DNA from: Chryseobacterium gallinarum
GTDB taxonomy: Bacteria > Bacteroidota > Bacteroidia > Flavobacteriales > Weeksellaceae
Direction of reading: 5' to 3'
DNA length: 64,000 nucleotides
Assembly: GCF_001021975.1 (NCBI RefSeq)
Contig: NZ_CP009928.1
Coordinates: 4,406,001 to 4,470,000, forward strand
The position numbers and the translations under genes are program-made. This document shows, in pieces, positions 40,867 through 50,475 of the stretch. A model generated the notes under the pieces. It was not told the DNA's origin, ran no database searches, and saw nothing but the letters and a program-made list of their open reading frames with translations. The number at the start of each line of letters is the position of its first letter. Position 1 is the stretch's first letter.

Positions 40867-41601
40867 ATGCCTGAAGGTCCCTCAATAATTTTAATGAAAG
40901 AAAGCCTGCAGCCTTTTGTTGGAAAACAAGTAACAGAAGCTTCGGGCAATGCTAAATTTGACAAAGATCCGTTTCTTGGTCAGACTCTTATGGAAATCCG
41001 TACATTCGGAAAGCAAACTTATCTGGTTTTTGAAAAAGCTGCGATTCGTATTCATCTATTAATGTTTGGTTCTTACAGTATTGATGAACAGACAAAGCCG
41101 GATCAGAGTTTGCGGTTAGCCCTCATTTTTCCTGCAGGTGGAATGTATTTTTACACGTGTTCTGTAAAAGCTGTTGGAACTGAATATTTATCTGAAATCG
41201 ACTGGGAAGCTGATGTGATGAGCGATCGGTGGGATCCTTCAAAGGCAGAAAAAAAATTGAAGGCCAATCCTGAAATGATGGTTTGTGATGCTTTGATGAA
41301 CCAGGATATTTTTTCAGGTGTCGGAAATATTATTAAAAATGAAGTGCTTTTCAGAATCGGAGTGCAGCCTGAAAGCCTGGTCGGTAATCTTCCTGCTCAA
41401 AAAAGAAAAGAACTTATTGCCGAATCCAGAAATTACAGTTTTGATTTCCTGGAATGGAAGAGGGAATTTACGCTAAAAAAACATTGGCTTGTTCATACAA
41501 AATCCATATGTCCGACGTGTGGTCAGAAGCTTATTAAAAAGCAAACCGGTAAAGGAAAAAGGAGAAGTTTCTATTGTGAGCAGGATCAGGAACTGTATTA
41601 A
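40867..41601 (+). CDS. Fpg/Nei-type DNA glycosylase
   Basis: 244 residues. It begins MPEGPS, giving the catalytic Pro2 and Glu3 after Met removal. An N-terminal beta sandwich, a helix-two-turn-helix region with NQDIFSGVGNIIKNE, and a C-terminal zinc-finger region follow. The finger has Cys215, Cys218 and Cys237, but the fourth position is Asp240 (YCEQDQ instead of CxxC). The enzyme should remove oxidised bases and cut abasic sites. The finger may bind zinc through Asp or be weakened. Confidence 0.85.
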   Translation: MPEGPSIILMKESLQPFVGKQVTEASGNAKFDKDPFLGQTLMEIRTFGKQTYLVFEKAAIRIHLLMFGSYSIDEQTKPDQSLRLALIFPAGGMYFYTCSVKAVGTEYLSEIDWEADVMSDRWDPSKAEKKLKANPEMMVCDALMNQDIFSGVGNIIKNEVLFRIGVQPESLVGNLPAQKRKELIAESRNYSFDFLEWKREFTLKKHWLVHTKSICPTCGQKLIKKQTGKGKRRSFYCEQDQELY

Positions 41602-41618
41602 TATAAAGAACATTTTGA

Positions 41619-42341
41619 TCAGTCTGAATTAAGAAGTCCCCCCGCAAATCTTGTGAAAAAATCTGACCTGTAGACTTCCCCGAGAGGAATTTCCGATTCA
41701 TCAATATAAATACTGTGGTTGTCAAATGAATCAATATAATCTGTATTCACTACAAAAGATTTACTGACTCTTAAAAAAGTTTCTCCTGAAATCTTCTGAT
41801 GAATGGTTTTCAGATTCATTGCTGTGATCAGTTTTTGTTGTTTAGTGTGGATCACAACATAATCTTTCAGTCCTTCAATAAATTTAATCTCTGAAAAACT
41901 GATTTTATAAAATCTCCGCTCTGCTTTGATAAATAAAAAATCTTTTGTATTTGACTCTACCGTGCTCTTTACGGTATCCCTGGACAAAAGTTCCGTATAC
42001 AATACTGCTTTATCAATAGCTTTTTCCAGCCTTTGAGGATCGATAGGCTTCAGCAGATAATCTACCGCTTCCAGTTCATAACTTTTCAGCGCATATTGGG
42101 CATAGGCAGTTGTAAAAATGATTAATGATTTTTTAGGTAACATTTCTGCAAATTCCAGGCCTGTCACTAAAGGCATTTCAATATCCAGGAAAATAAGATC
42201 CGCATCGTTATCTTTGAGAAATTCCAGTGCTGAAGGCGCATTGGAAAATTCACCAAGGATATCAATTTTTGAGGTTTCATGGATCAATGATCGCATTTCC
42301 GCTCTTGCCAGAGGCTCATCATCTATAATAATACAATTCAT
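41619..42341 (-). CDS. LytTR-family response regulator
   Basis: 240 residues. The receiver domain (1-115) has DDE at 7-9, phosphoacceptor Asp53 (IFLDIEMP) and a Lys at the KPID motif. The LytTR DNA-binding domain (about 140-235) contains FIEGLKDYVVIHTKQQKLI and FLRVSKSFVVNTDYID. It is the output half of a two-component system with the sensor kinase gene upstream, which overlaps its start by 4 bp (ATGA at 42338-42341). Targets cannot be inferred. Confidence 0.9.
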   Translation of the reverse strand: MNCIIIDDEPLARAEMRSLIHETSKIDILGEFSNAPSALEFLKDNDADLIFLDIEMPLVTGLEFAEMLPKKSLIIFTTAYAQYALKSYELEAVDYLLKPIDPQRLEKAIDKAVLYTELLSRDTVKSTVESNTKDFLFIKAERRFYKISFSEIKFIEGLKDYVVIHTKQQKLITAMNLKTIHQKISGETFLRVSKSFVVNTDYIDSFDNHSIYIDESEIPLGEVYRSDFFTRFAGGLLNSD

Positions 42342-43414
42342 ACCGCAATTTTTAAAATAACAGAAAATTCTTTATTCTCTGAAATGATATTCAACTCAAA
42401 TTCATCGTTATAAAGAAGTTCAAGCCTTCTTTTAATATTGGCCAGTCCCAGCCCGCTGTTCTTTTTATCTGAAACGGAATAATCCGGGTTCCTGGAGTTG
42501 ATACAGGTAAAACTAAGCTCTTTTCCTTCAACTTTTATCAGAATCCGTACATAAGATTCTTTCCCACTGATATCCACACTATGTTTCACCGCATTTTCAA
42601 CAAAGGTGGTAAATAAATTCGGGGGGACAAAGATTCCGTTGATGGTTCTTTTATCTGCTTCCGTATGAATATAAAAATTAAAATTCTCACGCCTTATTTT
42701 TTCAAGGTTCAAAAAATTAGAGAGAAAATCGATTTCTGAAGTCAGCAAGGTTTTTTCTTCGCTATTCTCATAAAGCTGGTATCTGAGAAACTCTGAAAGC
42801 TTGACAATTACCACAGAGGCTTTATCAGGATCTGTTCTGATAAGTGCCTTCACATTATTCAGCATATTAAACAGGAAATGAGGATTGATCTGGTTTCTAA
42901 GCTCATTCAACTCCATATTCAGGGTGAGATTACTCAGCTCATTGATCCGTTTATTATCACTGATCCATTTCTGTAAAAGCTTCACAGTTGTTGTAGTTAA
43001 AATAATTGGAATACACATCAGCACGCCTTCATAGATTCCCCCCTTTTCGTTTGCCCTATGGGTATTTCCAATCCTGAAATCGGCAAAAATACATTTAAAA
43101 CCATATCCGATGATATTAAGTCCTATTACCCCCATAAGCACCAGTACTACAAGATAGGTAACATATTGTGTCTTAAAAAAGAACCGTGGGACCAGAATAT
43201 AAATATTAATATAAACCATAGCAATGAGTATAGCATATACGAAAAACAGGACATAGTATTGATATACCCCGGAATAGGAATGCCAAAACCTGGCACTATA
43301 CAACAGGAAAAAAAAGAAAATAAGGAATAGCAGATGCCTGCGGGTTTTGTAGCGGCTTTCTATCAGAAAGTCCATTACAAGTGTTTCCTTAAACTTCCAT
43401 GGGCTGAAATTCAT
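42338..43414 (-). CDS. LytS-type sensor histidine kinase
   Basis: 358 residues. Four membrane helices are visible (about 27-45, 52-75, 85-105 and 128-148). A His_kinase domain follows with the phosphoacceptor motif NQINPHFLFNMLNN and an ATPase end (NAVKHS, then SGLGLANIKRRLELLY). It signals to the LytTR regulator encoded directly after it. The periplasmic loops are very short, so the stimulus is probably sensed within the membrane. An in-frame Met at residue 14 is an alternative start. Confidence 0.88.
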   Translation of the reverse strand: MNFSPWKFKETLVMDFLIESRYKTRRHLLFLIFFFFLLYSARFWHSYSGVYQYYVLFFVYAILIAMVYINIYILVPRFFFKTQYVTYLVVLVLMGVIGLNIIGYGFKCIFADFRIGNTHRANEKGGIYEGVLMCIPIILTTTTVKLLQKWISDNKRINELSNLTLNMELNELRNQINPHFLFNMLNNVKALIRTDPDKASVVIVKLSEFLRYQLYENSEEKTLLTSEIDFLSNFLNLEKIRRENFNFYIHTEADKRTINGIFVPPNLFTTFVENAVKHSVDISGKESYVRILIKVEGKELSFTCINSRNPDYSVSDKKNSGLGLANIKRRLELLYNDEFELNIISENKEFSVILKIAV

Positions 43415-43593
43415 ACGGCTCAGATTCTTTAGTGTTACAAAAATAGGTAATACCGTTGCTCAGATCTATACTATTATACAAAATCCTTATTTTATTATAC
43501 CAATTATAGATCCGGATTTCGTATAAAATAACCGCCGTTTTGTATAAAAATAAATTTCATCACTGTTATTCTGGCTTTCTTTGCGCTGTATAA

Positions 43594-44052
43594 TTGATGC
43601 ATATGGAATTAGCCGTTTTTCAGGAATTAACTCAGGAAATAACTTCGGAATGTTTTTTTATGACAGAATCGCAACAGGAAGAAAAAGTAATACAACTTAT
43701 CGATCTTCATCATTTTATTGAGTGTTTTGATTCCACAATAGAGATCCTCAGCTACATCCACCATCCTATTAACATTATAAAGCATAACGGAAGTACAAAG
43801 GGCATTTTGTTTTATGACAGGAACCATTGCACATTGCCGGACTGTAATGCTTCTGAAGAGTTTAAAAAAAGAAACGGGCTTTCAGAGCTTTGGTTTGTAT
43901 TTGTAGAAGAAGGAGCTGTTACCGATACCGCTCATCATCTTGATTGTATTATTGAAAATGGTCTGGATATATTCTATGATAAAATATTCCTTTTCAATTT
44001 TTTCCAGTCGGTCATTCAATCATTCACTGTAACCTCACAAAATAACGATTAG
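43594..44052 (+). CDS. Hypothetical protein, 152 residues
   Basis: Not recognised. It is a soluble, acidic, His/Cys-containing protein (LIDLHHFIECFDS, DRNHCTLPDCNASEE, DTAHHLDCIIENG) without signal peptide or membrane helix. The spaced His and Cys residues could bind metal, but there is no standard motif. The codon pattern looks native. It stands alone between the LytS gene and the glycosyltransferase gene; the first two Met codons (43594, 43600) are both possible starts. Confidence 0.5.
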   Translation: MMHMELAVFQELTQEITSECFFMTESQQEEKVIQLIDLHHFIECFDSTIEILSYIHHPINIIKHNGSTKGILFYDRNHCTLPDCNASEEFKKRNGLSELWFVFVEEGAVTDTAHHLDCIIENGLDIFYDKIFLFNFFQSVIQSFTVTSQNND

Positions 44053-44312
44053 AAATGCTTATTGACAACCCATTAAAATTTTATAAGATATATTTTTTTA
44101 AACAATATATATTCTGTACGAAATTAAAAAAAAATTAAAATTTCTACCCAAACGTATTTAACCATTCTTTGAAAATATAATCAAAAGACTAGTTCTACAT
44201 CGAATACATTATTCGGTAACGTAACATTGTTCCCCTCTTTTTATTAAAAAATATTATTCCCTGCTATAAAATTTAGTGGGTGGATAAACATGTATCATTA
44301 AAACGAAAGAAT

Positions 44313-44969
44313 ATGGCTATACCGAAACAGATATTTCAGACTTTTAAAACAAAAAAACTACCTTTGATTACAAGATTTCACATCTGGAATATAAAAAGGA
44401 GAAATCCGGAATACCGCTATTTTTTCTATGACGATCATGATATTGAAAAATTTATCACTGAAGAATTTCCTCCTGAATACATTGAAAGCTACCGGAAACT
44501 AACCATTGGAGCCGCCAAAGCTGATTTCTTCAGATATGCTATCCTCTATAAAAAGGGAGGGGTATACCTGGATATAGACAGTGCAATAACCAAACCGCTG
44601 AGACAGCTTATTAAAGAAGACGATGAAGCCGTGATCAGTGCGGAAAGACACGAAAATTTATATGTACAATGGGGGCTCATTTTTAATAAAAACCATCCTT
44701 TTTTGAAATATACCCTGGAACTGATGCTTGATAATATACAAAACCACCGTTATCCGAATAATATCCATGCCACTACAGGCCCCACCGTATTCAGTGAAGG
44801 GATCAGACAAGCTTTACAAGAACATCCCGACATTCCCTATACTTTATTTGAGGGTATCGAATTTCGAGGCTATTTACAATTCAAATATAAGCTGGGAAAA
44901 TTCTTTTTATACAAAAGCAAATCATTACACTGGAAAAAGCTGCAAATGAAACAGGATATTATTGCTTAA
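44313..44969 (+). CDS. GT32-type glycosyltransferase
   Basis: 218 residues from the ATG at 44313 (MAIPKQIFQTFKT). An in-frame ATG 33 bp upstream is possible but adds a non-family tail. The sugar-nucleotide site DxD is Asp87/Asp89 (GGVYLDIDSAITKP), preceded by the GT32 signature AAKADFFRYAILYKKGG. A late HATTGPTVFSEGI matches the acceptor-side motif. Enzymes of this type add sugars in capsule or lipopolysaccharide synthesis. The gene is isolated and overlaps the convergent SMR gene end by 4 bp. Confidence 0.83.
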   Translation: MAIPKQIFQTFKTKKLPLITRFHIWNIKRRNPEYRYFFYDDHDIEKFITEEFPPEYIESYRKLTIGAAKADFFRYAILYKKGGVYLDIDSAITKPLRQLIKEDDEAVISAERHENLYVQWGLIFNKNHPFLKYTLELMLDNIQNHRYPNNIHATTGPTVFSEGIRQALQEHPDIPYTLFEGIEFRGYLQFKYKLGKFFLYKSKSLHWKKLQMKQDIIA

Positions 44970-45301
44970 TGGGTTCCCATCTTTGAAAACACATTAATAA
45001 TAATCACCCCAAGGACAATCAGGGCAATACCGATAATAGCAGGCAGATCCGGAACCTGCTTAAAAGCGATGACTCCAATCACGGTAATAAATACAATTCC
45101 TACTCCCGACCAAATTGCATAGGTAATTCCCACCGGAATCTGGCGAAGCGTCAGACTTAAGAAATAAAAAGCACAGGCGTACCCTGCAATGGTAACAACG
45201 GAGGGTAGCAATTTTGAAAATTCTTCTGATTTCTTCAGGAAAGAAGTGGCTATAATTTCGAATACAATTGCCAAAGCAAGAAAAATATAACTGCGTCCCA
45301 T
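44966..45301 (-). CDS. SMR-family small multidrug efflux protein
   Basis: 111 residues from the ATG at 45301 (MGRSYIFLALAIVFE); a longer start would add an unlikely 23-residue tail. Four membrane helices fit the small multidrug resistance family. The conserved membrane Glu15 (VFEIIATSFLKKS), YAIWSGVGIV and the helix 4 LIVLGVIIINVFS are all present. Members work as antiparallel dimers and export cations or guanidinium with proton exchange. Specificity (EmrE or Gdx type) is not clear. Confidence 0.85.
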   Translation of the reverse strand: MGRSYIFLALAIVFEIIATSFLKKSEEFSKLLPSVVTIAGYACAFYFLSLTLRQIPVGITYAIWSGVGIVFITVIGVIAFKQVPDLPAIIGIALIVLGVIIINVFSKMGTH

Positions 45302-45827
45302 ACGATCATTCTTTATGCAAAAATAATAAAACTGATTTCGTATTTCCAAAGGAATTCCAAAAGGGTTCATTTGACCAAGATCTTATCGTCTCTGGTCTGT
45401 GACATCATAACATCATCAATGTCACAAAAACAGGATAGCTGACAAAAATTCCAGCATAAAAAATACCGTTAAAAATAAATTTCATTAACATAAAGAATGA
45501 TTCTGACTAAAATTTTATGTAAGAAATAGTATAAAAAACAATGTTATGCAAAGCATTATTTATTCTTTGTTTTATCAAGTCCAATATAGAAGCAGAAAAA
45601 CAGTTAATATTTTTACATTTTTTTACACATAGAATAATAAAATTATCAATAAATTCACAATAATATATTAATAAATCGTAAACAAAAAACTACTTATATG
45701 TTACATATAACACCTATAACATACTGATATACATCATAGTATTTTACTTTGGCACGTGATTTGAAAACTGTAATATTGCAATTGAAAAATTGATAAAAAA
45801 AAGTCAAATAATTAAAAATAATACAAA
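45302..45827. other. Long AT-rich upstream region
   Basis: No gene of normal size. Near its right end TATGTTA (45697-45703) and TAACATA (45717-45723) form a dyad, followed by a TGA-N6-TCA palindrome (CTGATATACATCAT, 45724-45737). These lie about 100 bp before the tiny membrane-protein gene and may be operators, but the promoter spacing of the other boxes is not met here. Confidence 0.35.
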
Positions 45828-45908
45828 ATGATAACTTACATCGGTATTGCAACTTGCGTAGTAGTGTTTACTTCATATTTCATGACAGCAAAAAGAGAAA
45901 GAAACTAA
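45828..45908 (+). CDS. Tiny single-helix membrane protein, 26 residues
   Basis: MITYIGIATCVVVFTSYFM followed by the basic end TAKRERN: one hydrophobic helix and a charged tail, the usual design of small membrane regulators. It is preceded by a long AT-rich promoter region and followed by two hairpins (45984-46010 and 46066-46091). Its form resembles the C-terminal half of the small lipoprotein at 47113. No homology is claimed; it is short enough to be chance. Confidence 0.4.
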   Translation: MITYIGIATCVVVFTSYFMTAKRERN

Positions 45909-45983
45909 TTCTTATAACAAGACAGCCTATAGAAAATCTATACTAATTATATTGTTTATGTTTTTAGTCTGAATTTCAGATCC

Positions 45984-46010
45984 GCTCTTTTACTCGCTGG
46001 GTAAAAGGGC
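45984..46010 (+). terminator. Hairpin downstream of the tiny membrane-protein gene
   Basis: GCTCTTTTAC (45984-45993) pairs with GTAAAAGGGC (46001-46010), with one G-T pair. There is no T run, so it is a processing or attenuation hairpin as much as a terminator. Confidence 0.4.
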
Positions 46011-46065
46011 CCAAAAACATAACAAAAAGATCTTAGTTTCATAACAAATTTTAATATCCAAAAGG

Positions 46066-46095
46066 AAAACCGGGCTTATGTCCGGTTTTTCTTTT
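46066..46095 (+). terminator. Intrinsic terminator
   Basis: AAAACCGG (46066-46073) pairs with CCGGTTTT (46082-46089), followed by TCTTTT. It closes the unit that contains the tiny membrane protein. Confidence 0.75.
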
Positions 46096-46249
46096 ACAAT
46101 AATATAAGGAACTGAAGGTGAATCAAGGATCTTAAATTTGAGCGGGACTCTCATCCTTATTGATACATTTACAATTTATTCATCACATCTTCCCAGCCTA
46201 TCTATCGGCTTATTATTTTCAGGATATCTGACAAAACTTTATAATGCCT

Positions 46250-46257
46250 TATCTTTG
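46250..46257 (+). promoter_or_regulatory. -7 promoter element for the AAA ATPase gene
   Basis: TATCTTTG is a perfect TAnnTTTG element 31 bp before the ATG at 46289. Confidence 0.55.
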
Positions 46258-46288
46258 CGATTGCTAGAATCTTATTTGAATTATTATC

Positions 46289-47008
46289 ATGAATCTTTAT
46301 AATCTTATTATCCAGGACAAAGAACAGATCAACTTCAATGATGTGTTCCTTAATGAAGGAAACAAAGAAATCCTTGTACAGCTGATCAAAGAGCACACTT
46401 ACATTAAGGAACTTCAGGAATATGGTCTTCCGGTAAATAATAAGATTCTCCTCAAGGGCAGCTCGGGATGTGGAAAAACCATGACTGCTAAAGCGCTGGC
46501 CCATGCATTAGGCAAGAATATCATTATTTTAAACCTGAGCAATATTGTTTCATCACGTATCGGAGAAACTTCCCAGAATATTAAAATGATATTTGATAAA
46601 GCCGCAAGGGAAAGATCCGTTCTTTTTCTTGATGAACTGGATCAGATTGGAAAAGCAAGAGGCAGTGACGATAAGGATGTAGGCGAAATGAGAAGGCTTG
46701 TGAATACATTAATTCAGTTGATTGACTACTATCCGGAAAATGCGCTTTTATTATGTGCCACCAATCATCCTGAGATTATTGATACAGCTATCCTGAGGCG
46801 TTTTCAATTAAAAATTAATTATGAAATGCCTTCTTCTGAATTCCTGGATGCTTTTTACGATCAGCTGCTGAGTCAGTTCCCGGCAGAGATGACGACTATA
46901 GAAAGGAAATATGCCATTTCTTTTGCTGAAGCTAAAGATCATGCCCTTACGGCTGTAAAAGCTGCTTTAATCAAAAAATTAGAAGCTAAAAAAATTATTT
47001 CCTCATAA
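46289..47008 (+). CDS. Solo AAA+ ATPase
   Basis: 239 residues with a single ATPase domain. Walker A is GSSGCGKT (57-64), Walker B VLFLDELD (111-118), sensor 1 CATNHPEI, and an Arg pair ILRRFQ fits the arginine finger. The short N-terminal part (LIIQDKEQINFNDVFLN) is not a known partner domain. Similar stand-alone AAA proteins occur in phage-like, toxin and remodelling contexts. Neighbours on both sides are tiny membrane proteins. The partner and substrate are unknown. Confidence 0.82.
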   Translation: MNLYNLIIQDKEQINFNDVFLNEGNKEILVQLIKEHTYIKELQEYGLPVNNKILLKGSSGCGKTMTAKALAHALGKNIIILNLSNIVSSRIGETSQNIKMIFDKAARERSVLFLDELDQIGKARGSDDKDVGEMRRLVNTLIQLIDYYPENALLLCATNHPEIIDTAILRRFQLKINYEMPSSEFLDAFYDQLLSQFPAEMTTIERKYAISFAEAKDHALTAVKAALIKKLEAKKIISS

Positions 47009-47112
47009 AGAATCCGGTTAATTATTTTTCTCTATAAAAACTGCATTCTACTAGTCTACAAATCCGGTATACTTTTTGATCATAAAAAATTAATAACCAA
47101 ACCAATACATTT

Positions 47113-47286
47113 ATGATTAAAAAACTACTATCGGGCTGTCTTCTGATGACAGTATTATTCTTTTACTCATGTGAAAAAGAAAACACACAGATGAAAAGTG
47201 GAATCTCAATTGAAACAATTTCAATGATAACCGTACTTACTATGGGAGTAGCCATCCTGATTGCCTACACCTACAAAAGGAGATAA
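47113..47286 (+). CDS. Tiny lipoprotein with C-terminal membrane helix, 57 residues
   Basis: It starts MIKKLLSGCLLMTVLFFYSC (lipidation at Cys20), then a short polar linker, and ends with a membrane helix (ISMITVLTMGVAILIAYTY) and KRR. Having both a lipid anchor and a helix is unusual. It follows the AAA ATPase gene by 104 bp and is closed by a strong terminator, so it is likely a real gene. Function is unknown. Confidence 0.55.
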   Translation: MIKKLLSGCLLMTVLFFYSCEKENTQMKSGISIETISMITVLTMGVAILIAYTYKRR

Positions 47287-47307
47287 CTAAGAGAATTACT
47301 AAAATAA

Positions 47308-47336
47308 AACGAGGCTGCCTTAAAGGCAGCCTCGTT
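47308..47336. terminator. Bidirectional terminator
   Basis: AACGAGGCTGCC (47308-47319) and GGCAGCCTCGTT (47325-47336) form a perfect 12-bp stem, A-rich on the left and T-rich on the right. It can end both the small lipoprotein gene and the convergent gcvP. Confidence 0.88.
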
Positions 47337-47359
47337 ATTTGTTATTGATTCAGTATTGA

Positions 47360-50218
47360 TTACATATAAGCTTCAATCGGCTCACAAGTACATACTAAGT
47401 TTCTGTCTCCGTAAGCTTCATCTACCCTGGATACGGAAGCAAAGAATTTGTGGTCTCTTACCCACTCCAGCGGATACGCTGCTTTTTCTCTGCTGTATGG
47501 TTTATCCCAGGAATCAGAGATAACCATTTGCTCGGTATGAGGGGCATTTTTCAATACGTTGTTTGTTGCATCTGCCTCTCCGTTTGCAATTTCATCAATT
47601 TCTTTTTTGATAGAAATTAACGCTTCTGCGAAACGGTCGATTTCAGCTTTACTTTCAGATTCTGTAGGCTCAATCATCAATGTTCCTGCAACCGGGAAGG
47701 AAACTGTAGGAGCATGGAAACCATAATCCATCAATCTCTTCGCTACATCCGCTACTTCAATTCCTAAAGACTTGAACTGGCGGAAATCTACGATACATTC
47801 GTGAGCTACTCTTCCATTTTCATTTGAATATAAAATCGGGAAGTGTTCGGATAATATTTCTTTCAGATAATTGGCATTCAGAATAGCGTGCCCTGTAGCC
47901 TTTTTAAGGCCTTCTGCTCCTAACATTTTAATATAGGCATAAGAAATATTAAGAATAAGACCTGAGCCGTAAGGGGCTGCAGAGATACCGTCAATAGCTT
48001 CTTTAGCTCCGATTCTGATATTCGCATTGGAAGGAAGGAAAGGAACCAAATGTTTGGCAACACAGATAGGACCTACACCAGGACCTCCTCCTCCATGAGG
48101 AATGGCGAAAGTTTTGTGAAGATTCAGGTGACAAACGTCTGCTCCGATATTTCCCGGACTTGTAAATCCTACCTGAGCGTTCATGTTGGCACCATCCATG
48201 TATACCTGTCCTCCATGCTCGTGAATCAGGTTGGTAATTTCTTTAATATTGGCATCAAAGAATCCATAAGTAGACGGGTAAGTGATCATTACAGCCGATA
48301 AGTTCTCTGAATGCTGTTCTGTCTTAGCTTTAAGATCTTCGAAGTCGATTTCTCCGTTTTCAAGATTTTTCACTACCACAATCTTCATTCCTGCCATTGC
48401 TGCAGAAGCCGGGTTTGTTCCGTGAGCTGACTGAGGAATCAATACTACATTTCTGTGGTGGTCACCTCTTGAAATATGATATTCCCTGATTACCATCAAT
48501 CCTGCGTATTCTCCCTGAGCCCCTGAATTAGGCTGTAAAGAAGTTCCTGCAAAGCCTGTAATCTCAGCAAGGTCTTTTTCAAGCTCAGCGATCATCTGCT
48601 GGTAACCGCCTGCCTGATCAACCGGTACAAACGGGTGTACGCTACCCCAATCTGCCCATGACAAAGGTAACATTTCAGTAGCTGCATTCAGTTTCATCGT
48701 ACAGGATCCTAAAGAAATCATCGAGTGCGTCAATGACAGGTCTTTTCTTTCAAGACGTTTGATATAACGCATTAATTCTGTTTCAGTATGGTATTTATTG
48801 AATACTTCTTCTGTAAGAATTTCGTCTTTTCTCAGGTTTTCTTCAGGGATGCTATATCCTTCTTTTATTTCTAATTTGAAGCTTTGCTTATCTTTAAATT
48901 GTGCGAAAGAAGTCATCAGATAATTCAATTTCTCCAATGTTGTACTTTCATTGATCGCAATGCTTACCACTCCTTCTGTGAAATAGTTCAGATTGATTCT
49001 GTGATCCTGCATCATTCTCATCAATCTTCCTTTTTCATCTTCGGCCATTATAATTTTCACTGTATCGAAAATAGGCTCTTCTGCAGTCTGATATCCTAAA
49101 GCTTTCAGTCCATTTTTTAAAGCATTGGCTTTAAAGTGGATCTGATCTGCGATATAGTTTAATCCTTTCGGACCGTGATAAACAGCATACATACCCGCCA
49201 TTACCGCCAAGAGAACCTGTGCAGTACAAATATTGGAAGTTGCTTTTTCTCTTTTAATATGTTGTTCCCTGGTTTGTAAAGCCATTCTCAATGCACGTTT
49301 TCCGTACATATCCTGAGACACCCCGATAATTCTTCCCGGAATATCCCTTTTATAATCTTCTCTACAAGCAAAGAATGCCGCGTGAGGTCCTCCATATCCC
49401 AATGGAATTCCGAATCTTTGTGTTGTCCCCACAGCACAGTCGGCTCCCATTTCAGCAGGAGACTTCAGTTTTACCAATGCCATAGGATCACAAGCTACTG
49501 CTACCTGAAGATCAAGTTTTTTATATTCTGCAATGTCTTCAGTATAATCCAATACAATTCCGTTTTTCCCCGGATATTGTAACAGTACTCCATAATAAGA
49601 AGCATCCAACTGATGGGTTTTATGATCACCAATTACTACTTCAATGGCCAAACCTTCCGCTTTTGTTTTTAATACAGAAATCGTTTGAGGCAATACTAAA
49701 TCAGAAATAAAGAATTTATTAGCCCCTGCTTTTTTCTGATCTTTAGTTCTGTTGTTGAAGAACATATGCATAGCTTCTGCAGCTGCAGTAGATTCATCCA
49801 ATAGCGATGCATTTGCCAGGGCAAAGCCTGTAAGATCACATACAACAGTCTGGAAATTAAGAAGAGCCTCTAGTCTTCCCTGCGCAATTTCCGCCTGATA
49901 AGGCGTATACGCTGTATACCAGCTTGGGTTTTCAAAAATATTTCTTTGAATTGCTGATGGTAAAAGTGTATTATGGTACCCGAACCCGATATAACTCGTA
50001 TAATCAACATTTTTTGAGGCCAACTCTTTCGAGTGATTCAACATTTCATATTCCGAAAGGGGTTCAGAGATCTCAAGATCTTTTTCTAAACGGATAGAAG
50101 AAGGGATGGTCTGAGAAATTAACTCTTCAATACTAGAAACGCCAAGTTTTTCCAACATCGCCTGTTTATCGGCTTCATTAAGGGAAATGTGACGGCTCAC
50201 AAACTGTTCTGTATTCAT
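47360..50218 (-). CDS. gcvP: Glycine dehydrogenase (decarboxylating), P protein
   Basis: 952 residues from the ATG at 50218 (MNTEQFVSRHISLNEADKQ), the usual family start. The upstream 22 codons are not conserved-looking. It is a full-length single-chain P protein with two homologous halves. The PLP lysine lies in HLNLHKTFAIPHGGGGPG, preceded by the conserved SAHGTNPASA and LQPNSGAQGEYAG. It decarboxylates glycine and passes the aminomethyl group to the lipoylated H protein. gcvT and gcvH are not adjacent, which is normal for this group. Confidence 0.95.
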   Translation of the reverse strand: MNTEQFVSRHISLNEADKQAMLEKLGVSSIEELISQTIPSSIRLEKDLEISEPLSEYEMLNHSKELASKNVDYTSYIGFGYHNTLLPSAIQRNIFENPSWYTAYTPYQAEIAQGRLEALLNFQTVVCDLTGFALANASLLDESTAAAEAMHMFFNNRTKDQKKAGANKFFISDLVLPQTISVLKTKAEGLAIEVVIGDHKTHQLDASYYGVLLQYPGKNGIVLDYTEDIAEYKKLDLQVAVACDPMALVKLKSPAEMGADCAVGTTQRFGIPLGYGGPHAAFFACREDYKRDIPGRIIGVSQDMYGKRALRMALQTREQHIKREKATSNICTAQVLLAVMAGMYAVYHGPKGLNYIADQIHFKANALKNGLKALGYQTAEEPIFDTVKIIMAEDEKGRLMRMMQDHRINLNYFTEGVVSIAINESTTLEKLNYLMTSFAQFKDKQSFKLEIKEGYSIPEENLRKDEILTEEVFNKYHTETELMRYIKRLERKDLSLTHSMISLGSCTMKLNAATEMLPLSWADWGSVHPFVPVDQAGGYQQMIAELEKDLAEITGFAGTSLQPNSGAQGEYAGLMVIREYHISRGDHHRNVVLIPQSAHGTNPASAAMAGMKIVVVKNLENGEIDFEDLKAKTEQHSENLSAVMITYPSTYGFFDANIKEITNLIHEHGGQVYMDGANMNAQVGFTSPGNIGADVCHLNLHKTFAIPHGGGGPGVGPICVAKHLVPFLPSNANIRIGAKEAIDGISAAPYGSGLILNISYAYIKMLGAEGLKKATGHAILNANYLKEILSEHFPILYSNENGRVAHECIVDFRQFKSLGIEVADVAKRLMDYGFHAPTVSFPVAGTLMIEPTESESKAEIDRFAEALISIKKEIDEIANGEADATNNVLKNAPHTEQMVISDSWDKPYSREKAAYPLEWVRDHKFFASVSRVDEAYGDRNLVCTCEPIEAYM

Positions 50219-50475
50219 TTTTTTTATTAGATTTTGTTTGTAAAAAAGATGGCTAAAATTACACTTTTTTGCACGATTGTACAATAGCCTGAAATGCCTG
50301 ATTATTTAAAGAAAATCATTACTGCGGCAATGTAATTCACTTTTAGCCGGGAATAGCAGCATCTATTCATTTTACACAACAATTACATTGATTTTATAAA
50401 TAATAGATAACAATATTAAAAAACAGTTATTAAATAAACATTAAACTATTTATTAAAACCATGTAAAAAACTGAA

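Noticed and set aside
45724..45737. TGA-N6-TCA palindrome CTGATATACATCAT upstream of the tiny membrane-protein gene
   Set aside because: The nearest TTTG elements are at the wrong distance (10 or 18 bp region rather than 22) and do not match TAnnTTTG, so it was not counted in the regulon.
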